DNA from: Promicromonospora sukumoe 327MFSha3.1 | GTDB taxonomy: Bacteria > Actinomycetota > Actinomycetes > Actinomycetales > Cellulomonadaceae | Direction: 5' to 3' | DNA length: 64,000 nt | Assembly (NCBI RefSeq): GCF_000385135.1 | Contig: NZ_ARQM01000015.1 | Span: 62,001 to 126,000, forward strand | In this document: positions 29,508-39,624 of the stretch, piece after piece | How positions within the stretch are numbered: position 1 is the stretch's first letter | How the letters are laid out: each line of letters starts with the position of its first letter | Notes under the pieces: generated by a model | What the model saw: the letters and a program-made list of their open reading frames with translations, nothing else | Told to the model about the DNA's origin: nothing | Database searches by the model: none | Translations under genes and position numbers: made by a program

Positions 29508-30485
29508 ATGAGATCAGGAGCGGACCTTCCCCCACCCCTCCTCGAGGTCGCCCGACGACAGGGCGGGCTGGTGTCCACGGCGCAGTGCGAGGAGCACCGC
29601 GTGCTGACGAGCCGACGCAGCCGACTCGTCGCCGCCGGCACCTGGAAGCGACCGGCTCGTGGCGTGTACGACACGCACGAACGCGATGCCACCGTGCACG
29701 AGTTCGACCAGGAACGCTGGCGCGCCGTCTGGCTCGCCCTGAAGACGTACCCCAGGTCCGCGGCCGTCGGCGAGATTGCGCTCATGGTGCACGGCGCCGA
29801 AGGGCTACCCCGGCGGCTCAACGCAGTGGTGGCGCTGCCGGGTGGCACGTACGCCCGACCTCGCGCGGGTGTGCGAGTGAGCCAGGTCGACCTGCGCGGC
29901 GACACGGTCAAGGTGCACGGCCGCCAGGTGGCCCGAGCTCCTCTGGCCCTGGTCCAGGCGATGCGGACGCTCTCACGGGACAGCTGGGTCAAGTGTGCGG
30001 ACAGCCTGATCAACAAGAAGGTCATCGGTGAGCAGGACCTCGTGGAGGTGCGGTCGCTCGCACGTCGAGGAGGACTCGTCGCCCGGCTCCACTGGGTCGA
30101 CCTCGTCGACGGTCGAGCCGAGTCGCCCCTGGAGACCGAAGCACGGCTGCGGTGCATCGACGCCGGCTTTCCACCGGACGACCTGCAGCGCGAGTTCCGG
30201 GACGACGACGGGAGGCTCCTGGGGCGGGCCGATCTGGTGTGGCACCTCGGCGGCGGTCGCTGGCTGGTCGTCGAGATCGACGGTGGTGCCTTTCACTCCT
30301 CCGACGACCAGCTCGGCAGGGACGCCGTCCGACAGAACGACCTGCTCGAGGACGGCAGCCTGATCGTCTTCCGCTTCCGCAGCGCACACCTCAGGCAGCC
30401 GCAGGGGCTGACGGACCGGATCGGTCGAGTCCTGAACCGCTCCGGCTGGCACCCTGCACGGGCTCTCCCCTCGGGCCGCTCCTGA
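29508..30485 (+). CDS. AbiEi-like winged-helix plus DUF559/Vsr-like nuclease-fold protein
   Basis: 325 residues. The N-terminal 60 residues (LLEVARRQGGLVSTAQCEEH, then RLVAAGTWKRPARGVYDTH) match the AbiEi-type antitoxin winged helix. The last 110 or so look like a DUF559/Vsr-type PD-(D/E)XK fold: an Asp in GRADLVWH, VVEIDGGAFH, a conserved Arg-Asp pair in LGRDAVRQNDLL, and the final strand LIVFRF. Proteins with this pair of domains are common in actinomycetes and have no settled function. It is the only non-glycogen gene between mak and glgB and is bracketed by related hairpin repeats. No toxin partner is adjacent. No clear ribosome site precedes the ATG. Confidence 0.8.
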   Translation: MRSGADLPPPLLEVARRQGGLVSTAQCEEHRVLTSRRSRLVAAGTWKRPARGVYDTHERDATVHEFDQERWRAVWLALKTYPRSAAVGEIALMVHGAEGLPRRLNAVVALPGGTYARPRAGVRVSQVDLRGDTVKVHGRQVARAPLALVQAMRTLSRDSWVKCADSLINKKVIGEQDLVEVRSLARRGGLVARLHWVDLVDGRAESPLETEARLRCIDAGFPPDDLQREFRDDDGRLLGRADLVWHLGGGRWLVVEIDGGAFHSSDDQLGRDAVRQNDLLEDGSLIVFRFRSAHLRQPQGLTDRIGRVLNRSGWHPARALPSGRS

Positions 30486-30488
30486 CCT

Positions 30489-30560
30489 TCTGTTCGGCCC
30501 ACGAGCCTCTGCCCGCCGCGCTCGGTCTGAAACGTTGCAAGCTCGTGGCGTGAACAGAAC
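30489..30560 (+). repeat. Hairpin repeat, copy B (after the DUF559-type gene)
   Basis: Arms at 30489-30507 and 30542-30560 pair over two 8-bp blocks with three mismatched positions between them, enclosing a 34-base loop that ends ctgaaacgttgcaa. It resembles copy A in arms, loop length and loop end, and begins three bases after the stop of the gene it follows. Confidence 0.75.
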
Positions 30561-30630
30561 AGCAGGTCGGCCCGCGACCTGACCCCGGTACGTGTCGCAC
30601 GCCACCGTCGGGACGTGGAAAGGTGAACCC

Positions 30631-32964
<2,334 letters not shown>

Positions 32965-32988
32965 CCCCCCGGGGGTAGCCCCAACTCT

Positions 32989-33048
32989 TTCGAGGCCTAA
33001 GTTTCTTCGCTCTGAGGCGACTCAAAGCGAAGAAACTTAGGCCTCGAA
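32989..33048. terminator. Long hairpin between convergent glgB and ybbN-like genes
   Basis: A 23-bp perfect stem (32989-33011 with 33026-33048) is extended by four more pairs beyond one mismatch; loop GCGA. It lies 24 bases after the glgB stop and 60 before the end of the convergent gene, so it can stop transcription from both sides. No U-run. Confidence 0.7.
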
Positions 33049-33108
33049 GGTGACGGATAGATCAGACTGCCGACCCGGCCGACCGGCGCGCCCGGTCAGT
33101 GCGCCCGG

Positions 33109-34074
33109 TCAGTACAGGCTGATCGCCAGGCGCTTGCGGGCCTTGCTGACGCGCGGGTCCGTGGTACCGGCCACCTCGAAGAGCTCCAGGAGCCGCACCC
33201 GGATCTTCTCCTTGCCGTCGGCGTCCGTCTCGGTCAGCAGGTCGAGCAGGCGCGCGAACGCGTCGTCCACCTTGCCGCCCAGCATGTCCATGTCGGCCAC
33301 GGCGAGCGCCGCGTCGACGTCGGACGGCGCGGCCGCGGCGGCCTGCCGCACCGCCGCGAGGTCGGAGTCGTGGGTGCGCTGCATCAGGTGCACCTGGGCG
33401 AGACCGGCCGTTGCGTCGGCGTCCTTCGGGTCCTGGCGCAGGGCCTTCTCGTACGCCGCGGCGGCACCCGCGAGGTCGTCGCGCTCGATCGCGTCGTACG
33501 CCTCCTGGTGCAGCGGGGGCAGCGGCTGCTCCGGCTCGGGCTCGGGCTCGTCGCCCGTGGGGGCGGCGCCGCCCGGGGCGAGGCCGGTGACGCCGTTCTG
33601 CTCGGCGGCGGCCAGCACCTGGTCGAGCACGCCACGGATCTGCTGCTCGTCCGCGGCGCCCTGGAACAGGGGCAGGGGCTGGCCCTGCAGCACGGCGACG
33701 ACGGTGGGCACGCCCTGCACCTGGAAGGCGGCGGCGACCTGCGGGTTGGCCTGCGCGTCCACGCGGCCCAGCAGGAACCGGCCGGCGTACTCCTGCGCGA
33801 GGCGGCCCATGGTGGCGCCCAGCTCGGCGTTCGCCTGGTCGGTCGGGATCCACAGCAGGATCACCACCGGGTAGGTGGCCGAGTCGCGGACGAGCTGCTC
33901 GAAGTTCGCCTCGCTGACGTCCACCACGAACCCGCCGGCTTCGGGTGCGCCGCCGGGCTGCCCGGGCGGCGGTGCCTGGGGACGGTTGAGGGCGGACAGG
34001 TCGACGGCGCCGCGCACCGCGAACTCGGGCTGCGCGCTCCGGGCGGGGCCGGGCTGAGGGGAGGTACTGCTCAT
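33109..34074 (-). CDS. Thioredoxin-fold/TPR protein, YbbN (CnoX)-like
   Basis: 321 residues. After a proline-rich start, residues about 48-155 form a thioredoxin fold (VVDVSEANFEQLV, VVILLWIPTD, FLLGRVDAQANPQVAAAFQVQGVPTVV). The redox CXXC is absent: the site reads IPTDQ (76-80), so it cannot act as an ordinary disulfide reductase. Residues about 185-320 form TPR-like helices (YDAIERDDLAGAAAAYEKAL). YbbN/CnoX proteins are co-chaperones that hold clients for DnaK or GroEL. A TAGGAT box 7 bases before the ATG suggests a leaderless gene with its own promoter. Confidence 0.87.
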   Translation of the reverse strand: MSSTSPQPGPARSAQPEFAVRGAVDLSALNRPQAPPPGQPGGAPEAGGFVVDVSEANFEQLVRDSATYPVVILLWIPTDQANAELGATMGRLAQEYAGRFLLGRVDAQANPQVAAAFQVQGVPTVVAVLQGQPLPLFQGAADEQQIRGVLDQVLAAAEQNGVTGLAPGGAAPTGDEPEPEPEQPLPPLHQEAYDAIERDDLAGAAAAYEKALRQDPKDADATAGLAQVHLMQRTHDSDLAAVRQAAAAAPSDVDAALAVADMDMLGGKVDDAFARLLDLLTETDADGKEKIRVRLLELFEVAGTTDPRVSKARKRLAISLY

Positions 34075-34081
34075 GGGGGCA

Positions 34082-34087
34082 ATCCTA
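34082..34087 (-). promoter_or_regulatory. Leaderless -10 box of the ybbN-like gene
   Basis: TAGGAT (minus strand) ends 7 bases before the ATG at 34074; no ribosome site lies between. Confidence 0.5.
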
Positions 34088-34137
34088 ATGAACCACGCGA
34101 TCGATACCCGTCGACTCCGCTCTGGGCGATCAGCGGG

Positions 34138-35157
34138 TCACTTGTTCGAGACCGAGACGGGCACGCGGTGGAAGCCCAGCAGGGCGACCTGGTCCGGCGA
34201 GTCGGCGGGCGGCACGTACAGCGCGACGATGTCGCGGTAGACGACCTTCATCACCTCGGTGCCCTTGGCGTTGCCCCACAGCGCCTTGGCCGACGGCGTG
34301 CTCGGCGTCAGCCGCCACCCCTTCTCCGCCTCCAGGGTCTCCTGGCTCATCAGCGCCGCCAGCACGACGGCGCCGCCGTCGGCCGTGCGGACCGCCTTGA
34401 CCGGGTCCTTCGTCGGCTCGTACCCGACCTCGAAGGTGCCCTTGGCGCCCTTGTCCTCCTTCTTGATCGCCGCGAGGTAGCTCTCGCCGGTCTCGCGCAG
34501 GTGCTGCCGCAGGGTGTCGTCGCCGAAGTTTTCGGCGTACTTCGACCGGTCGTCGATGCTCAGGACCGACGCGTACTGCTGCGCGACGTCCTGCGGCGAG
34601 ATCTTGAGGCTCGTGTCGTCCGCCGGGACGGCCGGGCTGCCCAGCTTCGCGTCCGCGAACTGCGGCATGGTCACACCGGGCGTCAGGTAGACGAAGCCCC
34701 ACATCTTGTACTGGTCGCGGGCCGAGGGCTGTTCGAACGCCGCGAGCGCCGGCGTGGCCTTGTTCGGGGGCTGCTCCGTGATGACGAAGCTGTTGCGCGG
34801 CCAGCCCTGCTCGGACGGCAGGATCAGCTGCCGGCCGGTGAGCGACAGGCCGGTCAGTGCCTTGTCGTTACCAGCGGCGGCGACCCGCAGCTCGGCCCGG
34901 CGCAGCTCGAGCGCGGGACCGGAGAGCCGCTCCTCCAGCGCCTGCGCGCCCTCGTCGCCCTTCGCGCCGTCGACGACCGCCGTCACCCGCTCCAGGATCT
35001 TGCGCTCCTGGGTCTCGCTGACGACCGCCGCGACCACCGGGGCGTCGGCGACCGGGACGGGGAGCTCGGTGGTGCACCCCGTGAGCAGGAGCGACGTGAC
35101 GACAAGGGCGCCCGGGACGAGCCAGGAACGCGGAAAGGGTGGCCTCCGTGAGTTCAC
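34138..35157 (-). CDS. Lipoprotein of unknown function, paralogue of the upstream gene
   Basis: 339 residues from GTG 35157: a basic start (NSRRPPFPRSW), hydrophobic core and lipobox LTGC, so it is an exported lipoprotein. The mature part has no catalytic motif. It shares the whole plan with the neighbouring gene at 35201-36208: QERKIL near the start, ERLSGPAL, LPS(E/D)Q-WPR-SF, YEPTKDPVK-VRTADGGA-V, and a C-terminal VPVSVSN. The pair arose by tandem duplication. A TAGGGT box 7 bases before the GTG suggests a leaderless transcript, and a 16-bp palindrome covers that start. The function is unknown. Confidence 0.82.
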   Translation of the reverse strand: MNSRRPPFPRSWLVPGALVVTSLLLTGCTTELPVPVADAPVVAAVVSETQERKILERVTAVVDGAKGDEGAQALEERLSGPALELRRAELRVAAAGNDKALTGLSLTGRQLILPSEQGWPRNSFVITEQPPNKATPALAAFEQPSARDQYKMWGFVYLTPGVTMPQFADAKLGSPAVPADDTSLKISPQDVAQQYASVLSIDDRSKYAENFGDDTLRQHLRETGESYLAAIKKEDKGAKGTFEVGYEPTKDPVKAVRTADGGAVVLAALMSQETLEAEKGWRLTPSTPSAKALWGNAKGTEVMKVVYRDIVALYVPPADSPDQVALLGFHRVPVSVSNK

Positions 35158-35169
35158 GGAGGCCACCCT
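35136..35169. promoter_or_regulatory. 16-bp perfect palindrome across a leaderless start
   Basis: Arms 35136-35151 and 35154-35169 are perfectly complementary around GT. The repeat covers the GTG at 35157, the whole 7-base spacer and five of six bases of the TAGGGT -10 box. It could be an operator, or a terminator of the upstream lipoprotein gene placed on top of the next start. Confidence 0.6.
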
Positions 35170-35200
35170 AGCCAGGGCTGACCGCGAGGTCAGCGGAACG

Positions 35201-36208
35201 TCAGCCGTTCGAGACCGACGAGGGCACGTGCTCGTAGCCGACCAGGCTGATCTGGTCCTCCGAGTCCTTCGGCGGCACGTACATGGCCACCATGTCCTGG
35301 TAGTTCACCTCGACGACGTTGGTCACGTCCTTGTCGCCCCACAGAGCCTGGGTCGTCTTGGTCGGCGGGCCGATCTCGCAGCCCTCCTCCTTGGCGGTGA
35401 TGGTCTCCTTGCTGATCATCGCCGCCATCACGAGAGCGCCGCCGTCAGCGGTGCGGACCGACTTGACCGGGTCCTTCGTGGGCTCGTACGCGACCTCGAA
35501 GGCGCCCTTGCAGTCCTCCTTGTTGATCGCGTCGACCTGCAGCTTGCCGTAGTCACGGAAGAACTGGCGCAGGTCGTCGTCGGCGAAGTTGCCGGCGTAC
35601 TTGGAGTCCTTGTCGACCGTCAGCACCGAGGCGTACTGCTTGATGACGGTCTCGGGAGTCTCCTTGAGGCTCTCGTCGTCCGCCGCCACCGCGGCGCTGC
35701 CCAGGTCGGCCTCCGCGAACTGCGGCATGGTCACGCCCGGGAGCAGGCGCACCCAGCCCCACAGCTTGTACTGCTCGCGGGCCTCGCCCTGGTTGAACGC
35801 CATGAGCACCGGCGTGGTGAGGTCCTTGGGCTGCACCGTGATGGCGAAGCTGCTGCGCGGCCACTCCTGGTCGGAGGGCAGGACGACCTGCTGCATCTCC
35901 ATGTTCAGGTCCGTCAGCGGCTCGTCGTCCTTACGGGCGCCGGCCACCTTGAGCTGGGTCTCGCGGATCTTGAGCGCGGGCCCGGACAGGCGCTCGCCCA
36001 GCGAGTCCGCCTCCTTGGCCTTGGTCACGCCCTCGACGACGCCGGACACCTTGTCCAGGATCTTGCGCTCCTGGGACTGCGTCACGACGGCCGCCGCGAC
36101 CGGTGCCTCGGGCTTGGGTGCGGGAAGCTCCTCGGCGCAGCCGGCCAGCAGGCCGGTTGCCAGCACGGTCGCTACCACGGCCATGGATCGGGTCGTGGTG
36201 CGTCTCAT
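35201..36208 (-). CDS. Lipoprotein of unknown function
   Basis: 335 residues. RRTTTR start, hydrophobic core and lipobox LAGC give an exported lipoprotein. The mature domain contains PVAAAVVTQSQERKIL, GERLSGPALKI, YKLWGWVRLLPGVTMPQFAE and FEVAYEPTKDPVKSVRTADG. It has two cysteines in the second half (KEDCKG, EEGCEIG) that the paralogue downstream lacks. The ATG overlaps the stop of the membrane-protein gene by 4 bases, so the two are coupled and probably work together in the envelope. No family function is recognised. Confidence 0.83.
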   Translation of the reverse strand: MRRTTTRSMAVVATVLATGLLAGCAEELPAPKPEAPVAAAVVTQSQERKILDKVSGVVEGVTKAKEADSLGERLSGPALKIRETQLKVAGARKDDEPLTDLNMEMQQVVLPSDQEWPRSSFAITVQPKDLTTPVLMAFNQGEAREQYKLWGWVRLLPGVTMPQFAEADLGSAAVAADDESLKETPETVIKQYASVLTVDKDSKYAGNFADDDLRQFFRDYGKLQVDAINKEDCKGAFEVAYEPTKDPVKSVRTADGGALVMAAMISKETITAKEEGCEIGPPTKTTQALWGDKDVTNVVEVNYQDMVAMYVPPKDSEDQISLVGYEHVPSSVSNG

Positions 36209-37632
36209 CTGTTACCTCCGTCGTCGCTCCCGGTCACACCCCAGGTCTGGCGCCACGCCGCGGCGCGGCTGTTCGGGGTCTCCTGCTCGGGTTCGGGCTG
36301 GGGTTCCGGCTCGGCGGCCGGCACGGCCGGCATGGCGCCGGTCGCTGCCCGGCGCTGCGCCTGCTCGCGCATGCGCATCTCGCGCCGGGTCATCGGCTTG
36401 CCCGACGGCGCGGGCGCGGCCTGGGCGGCTGCCTCGCCCCGCGCGGGGGCGGGCTGTGTCTGCTCAGGGACGGCACCGCCGAACGACGGGGGCGCCGTCG
36501 GCTGGGCCGGGGCCGGAGCTGCCGCGGGAGCGCCCGGGGCCTGGCTCCGCCGGCTGCGGCGGATCCCGCGGATGGACGCCGCCGGTGAGGCGGCCGGCTC
36601 GGGCGCCGGCGCCGGCTCGGGGGCCGGTGCGGGCGTGATCGGTGCCGCGCCGCCGAAGGGGGCGGGCGCGGGCACGGGCGCGCCCCAGGCCTGCGTGCGG
36701 TCCTCCTGGGGCGGGGACGCACCCGGCTCGGGCGTACCGGGCTCTGGCCGGCCCGGCAGCGGCGTGCCCCGCTCGGGGCGGCCGCGGCCCGGCCGTTCCG
36801 GGGCCGCCGGCGGGAAGACCGCCGTACCGCCGTCGGGCGCGCCGAGCGCGGGCGGGAACCCGCCGCGGGGCTCTTCGGGGTGCTGGTCCTGCTCGTCGCC
36901 GTCCACCCCGAAGACCGCGTCGCGGCGCGGCAGCTCGGAGCCCGACTGGCGGGTACGGACCGCGGTCGGAGCGTCCTTCTTGCCGCCGCGCTTCTTGCCG
37001 CGGCGGGCACCGAGCAGCATGAAGACGCCGAGGATCAGGGCGAAGCCGCCGCCGAGCACGCCCGGCCACAGGTACGGGGTGTTGACGGGGCGGGGCCAGG
37101 TGAGCTGGAGCGTGGGCGCCTCGGCGCCCTTGCCCACGCCCGCGGCCAGGAGTACGACCCGGCCGGGCTGCTCGGTCCAGCGCATCTGGACCGCGCCCTC
37201 ACCGCTGACCTCGGTGATCCACATGTCGGAGCCGGCGGGGTCCGGGCCGCTGGCCGGCTTCTCGGCAGGCTCCGCGGACTCCTCGTCGTCGGTGGTGGCA
37301 GGCGTGCCCGGGGCGACGCTCAGCGTCTCCCACGAGGACAGGCCGGTCACGGAGTCGTAGGGGTCGCTGCCGACCCAGCCGAGCACGTCGACGTCGGACC
37401 CGAGCGCGAGCGTGACCTTCTGCCCCTCGGGGACAGTGGCTTTCACGGTCACCTGGTCGTCGACGAGGCCCAGGACGCCGGGCTCGGTCACGACCATGGT
37501 TCCGTCGCCGCTGGGGGTCGCGGTCGCGACAACAGTGTCGGAATCGCGCAGGACGGTTGCCGTCGCGATCCCGAATCCGATCCCGCCGAGGCCGGCCACG
37601 ATCAGGAGGATCGCCAAAAACCTTTGCACCAC
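36205..37632 (-). CDS. Two-pass membrane protein with long proline-rich cytoplasmic tail
   Basis: 475 residues, GTG start. Helix 1 spans about 5-27; an extracytoplasmic domain (about 28-186) follows; helix 2 spans about 187-209; a basic stop (RRGKKRGGKK) comes next, then some 255 residues of low-complexity, Pro/Ala/Glu-rich tail. The tail ends with SRAAAWRQTWGVTG, a short motif that stands out from the disordered part and is likely a docking site. It is the first gene of a unit with the lipoprotein gene. The layout suggests an envelope-assembly or division-linked scaffold, but this is only an inference. Confidence 0.8.
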   Translation of the reverse strand: MVQRFLAILLIVAGLGGIGFGIATATVLRDSDTVVATATPSGDGTMVVTEPGVLGLVDDQVTVKATVPEGQKVTLALGSDVDVLGWVGSDPYDSVTGLSSWETLSVAPGTPATTDDEESAEPAEKPASGPDPAGSDMWITEVSGEGAVQMRWTEQPGRVVLLAAGVGKGAEAPTLQLTWPRPVNTPYLWPGVLGGGFALILGVFMLLGARRGKKRGGKKDAPTAVRTRQSGSELPRRDAVFGVDGDEQDQHPEEPRGGFPPALGAPDGGTAVFPPAAPERPGRGRPERGTPLPGRPEPGTPEPGASPPQEDRTQAWGAPVPAPAPFGGAAPITPAPAPEPAPAPEPAASPAASIRGIRRSRRSQAPGAPAAAPAPAQPTAPPSFGGAVPEQTQPAPARGEAAAQAAPAPSGKPMTRREMRMREQAQRRAATGAMPAVPAAEPEPQPEPEQETPNSRAAAWRQTWGVTGSDDGGNR

Positions 37633-37969
37633 CGATTCCCTTCGAAATTTAGGGCGCGAGCCCGTCGATCAGGTGGATGTTCCAGCATAGGGACCGAACT
37701 CAGAGCACTGTCCAATGACAGGTGTGCTTGTGAGGTTCGGCCGGGACTCTCACTCTTCCTTCACCGAGGTCTGCCTGAACCGCCACGGCGGTGCAGGGGT
37801 CCCGGGCCAGCGGGCAGTATTCCACGCATTGCGTAGATTGCATCCCACTGCGGAGTATCCACATCCGCAGAAGGCACGTATTCTGGGCGCCGGACGGGCC
37901 GTACAAACGGCGTCCCAGGGGGGAGCCTGACCCGCGCCTCACCAAGTTCCGACACTGGAGGTCTGCACC
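37633..37969. other. 337-bp divergent intergenic region
   Basis: Lies between the leftward membrane-protein gene and the rightward DivIVA-like gene. It contains a 17-base match (37692-37708) to one arm of the palindrome at 16218-16273, an AT-rich TAAATT (minus strand, 37651-37646) near the leftward start, and GGAGG (37957-37961) serving the rightward gene. No gene seen. Confidence 0.5.
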
Positions 37970-39529
37970 GTGTCCGACGAGCGCTCGCTCTTCCCGACTG
38001 CCATGCGTGGTTACGACCGCGACCAGGTGCACGCGCACCTGGACCGACTGAACCACGCCCTCGAAGAGGCGCGCAGGCAGGTCGAGGCCTCTGACGGCCG
38101 CGCCATGCAGCTGACGCAGGACCTGAACGACGCCAAGCGCAACCTGCGCGAGACGGAGAAGCCGTCCTACGCCGGCCTGGGTTCGCGCATCGAGCTCCTG
38201 CTGCGGTCCGCCGAGGACCAGTCGACCGACATCATCAACCAGGCCAACCAGCAGGCCGCCGACATCATGGCGCGCGCCAAGCTGTCGGGCGGTCAGGTGC
38301 GCTCGCGCGCCGAGTCCGAGGTCGCCGAGATGCTCGCCAGCGCTCGCCGCGAGGCCGAGGAGATCCGCACCACCATGGCCGCCGAGGCGGAGGGCCACCT
38401 GCTTGCCGCCCAGCGCCGCGCCGAGGAGCTCGTGGGCTCCGCCGAGCGCGAGTCCGCGCAGATCGCCAGCGCGATCAACGCCGAGGAGAGCGAGCGCCGG
38501 GCCAGCCTGGAGCGCGAGCTCGGCACCCTGCGCTCCACCGTCGAGCGTGAGACCACCGAGCTGCGCGTCAACACCGAGCGCGAGACCGCAAAGCTCCGCG
38601 CCCAGGTGAACGCCGAGACCACCGAGCAGCGCGAGACCGCCGAGCGCGACTCGTCCGCCATGCTCGCCAGCGCCCGTGCCGAGTCCGAGCAGATCCTGTC
38701 CGAGGCCCGCCGTCAGGCAGCCGAGGCGTCGAACGCCGTCACCACCGAGATGGAGGACCTGCGCGAGCAGGCCCGCGCGGCGCTCGCCCAGGCCGAGCTG
38801 GACATCGCCACCCGCAAGGAGGCGGTGGAGAAGGAGCTGGCCGAGCGGCACGAGACGGCCAAGACCGAGACCGCCAAGCTGGTCAGCACGGCCGAGGAGC
38901 ACGCGGCCGAGGCCGAGAAGCGCGTGGCCGTGGCGCTCGAGCAGTCGGAGAAGATCCGTTCCGAGTCCGACGTCTACGTCAAGGACCTCGTGGCCGACGC
39001 CCGCAAGTCCGCGGACCGCATCGTGGCCGACGCCCGCGAGTTCGCCGAGCAGACGATCGACGACGCCCGCGCCGAGGCCGAGTCGAGCCGGTCCGCCGCT
39101 CAGCACCAGCTCGAGGACCTCACGCGCCAGCACGACTCGATCAACTCCTACCTCGAGGAGCTGCGCGGCATGCTCGGCACCCCGGCGGCCGCGCCGGGCG
39201 CCCCGGCCGCACCGGCTGCCCCGGCGGCCAAGTCCGCGAGCATGGCGGGGGCCACCCCCGCGCAGCAGGCGCGCTTCGCCGTCGTGGGCGACGGCACCGA
39301 GGCCGAGCCCGACGTCTCGGGTGACGCCGACGCCTCGATGCCCGCGTCGATCCCGCCGAGCAACCCGACGCCCGTGCCCGTCGGCACCGCGACCGTCGTG
39401 ATCCCGTCGGTCAAGGGCACCAAGGCCAGCACGAAGGCCGGCGCGGCCGCCTCCGACTCGACGTCCTCCCCCGCGGAGAGCGAGGAGGCGGACGCCCCCG
39501 TCGCCGAGAAGGCCGGCGCGTCGAAGTAG
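37970..39529 (+). CDS. DivIVA-domain coiled-coil protein
   Basis: 519 residues. GTG start with CTGGAGG upstream. The N-terminus FPTAMRGYDRDQVHAHLDRL is a DivIVA-type membrane- and curvature-sensing motif. Residues about 30-400 are an almost unbroken Ala/Glu/Arg-rich coiled coil with heptad-like repeats (for example AESEVAEMLASARREAEEI). The last 120 are Ala/Pro/Ser rich and disordered. This plan fits polar-growth or division scaffolds of actinomycetes, but it is longer than Wag31/DivIVA itself, so it is a relative rather than the main DivIVA. The repeated GAG/GCC codons give the gene strong strand asymmetry. Confidence 0.87.
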   Translation: MSDERSLFPTAMRGYDRDQVHAHLDRLNHALEEARRQVEASDGRAMQLTQDLNDAKRNLRETEKPSYAGLGSRIELLLRSAEDQSTDIINQANQQAADIMARAKLSGGQVRSRAESEVAEMLASARREAEEIRTTMAAEAEGHLLAAQRRAEELVGSAERESAQIASAINAEESERRASLERELGTLRSTVERETTELRVNTERETAKLRAQVNAETTEQRETAERDSSAMLASARAESEQILSEARRQAAEASNAVTTEMEDLREQARAALAQAELDIATRKEAVEKELAERHETAKTETAKLVSTAEEHAAEAEKRVAVALEQSEKIRSESDVYVKDLVADARKSADRIVADAREFAEQTIDDARAEAESSRSAAQHQLEDLTRQHDSINSYLEELRGMLGTPAAAPGAPAAPAAPAAKSASMAGATPAQQARFAVVGDGTEAEPDVSGDADASMPASIPPSNPTPVPVGTATVVIPSVKGTKASTKAGAAASDSTSSPAESEEADAPVAEKAGASK

Positions 39530-39546
39530 TCCCAGCAGCCGCTGAC

Positions 39547-39594
39547 ACAGTTCGGGGCGCGATCCACCACCCGGTGGATCGCGCCCCGAACTGT
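39547..39594. terminator. 22-bp hairpin terminator between convergent genes
   Basis: Perfect arms 39547-39568 and 39573-39594 with loop ACCC, 17 bases after the DivIVA-like gene and 30 before the end of the convergent hydrolase gene. Only two T follow on the plus strand. Confidence 0.75.
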
Positions 39595-39624
39595 TCGCGC
39601 AGGTGATCAGCGGTGGGCGACCGA

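Noticed and set aside
29364-30560. DUF559-type gene with AbiEi-like N-terminus as a full AbiE toxin-antitoxin pair
   Set aside because: No AbiEii-type nucleotidyltransferase toxin gene is adjacent on either strand.
38293-38661. Minus-strand frame within the DivIVA-like gene resembling a Ser/Arg-rich protein
   Set aside because: It is the shadow of the coiled-coil repeats (GAG/GCC codons read in reverse).
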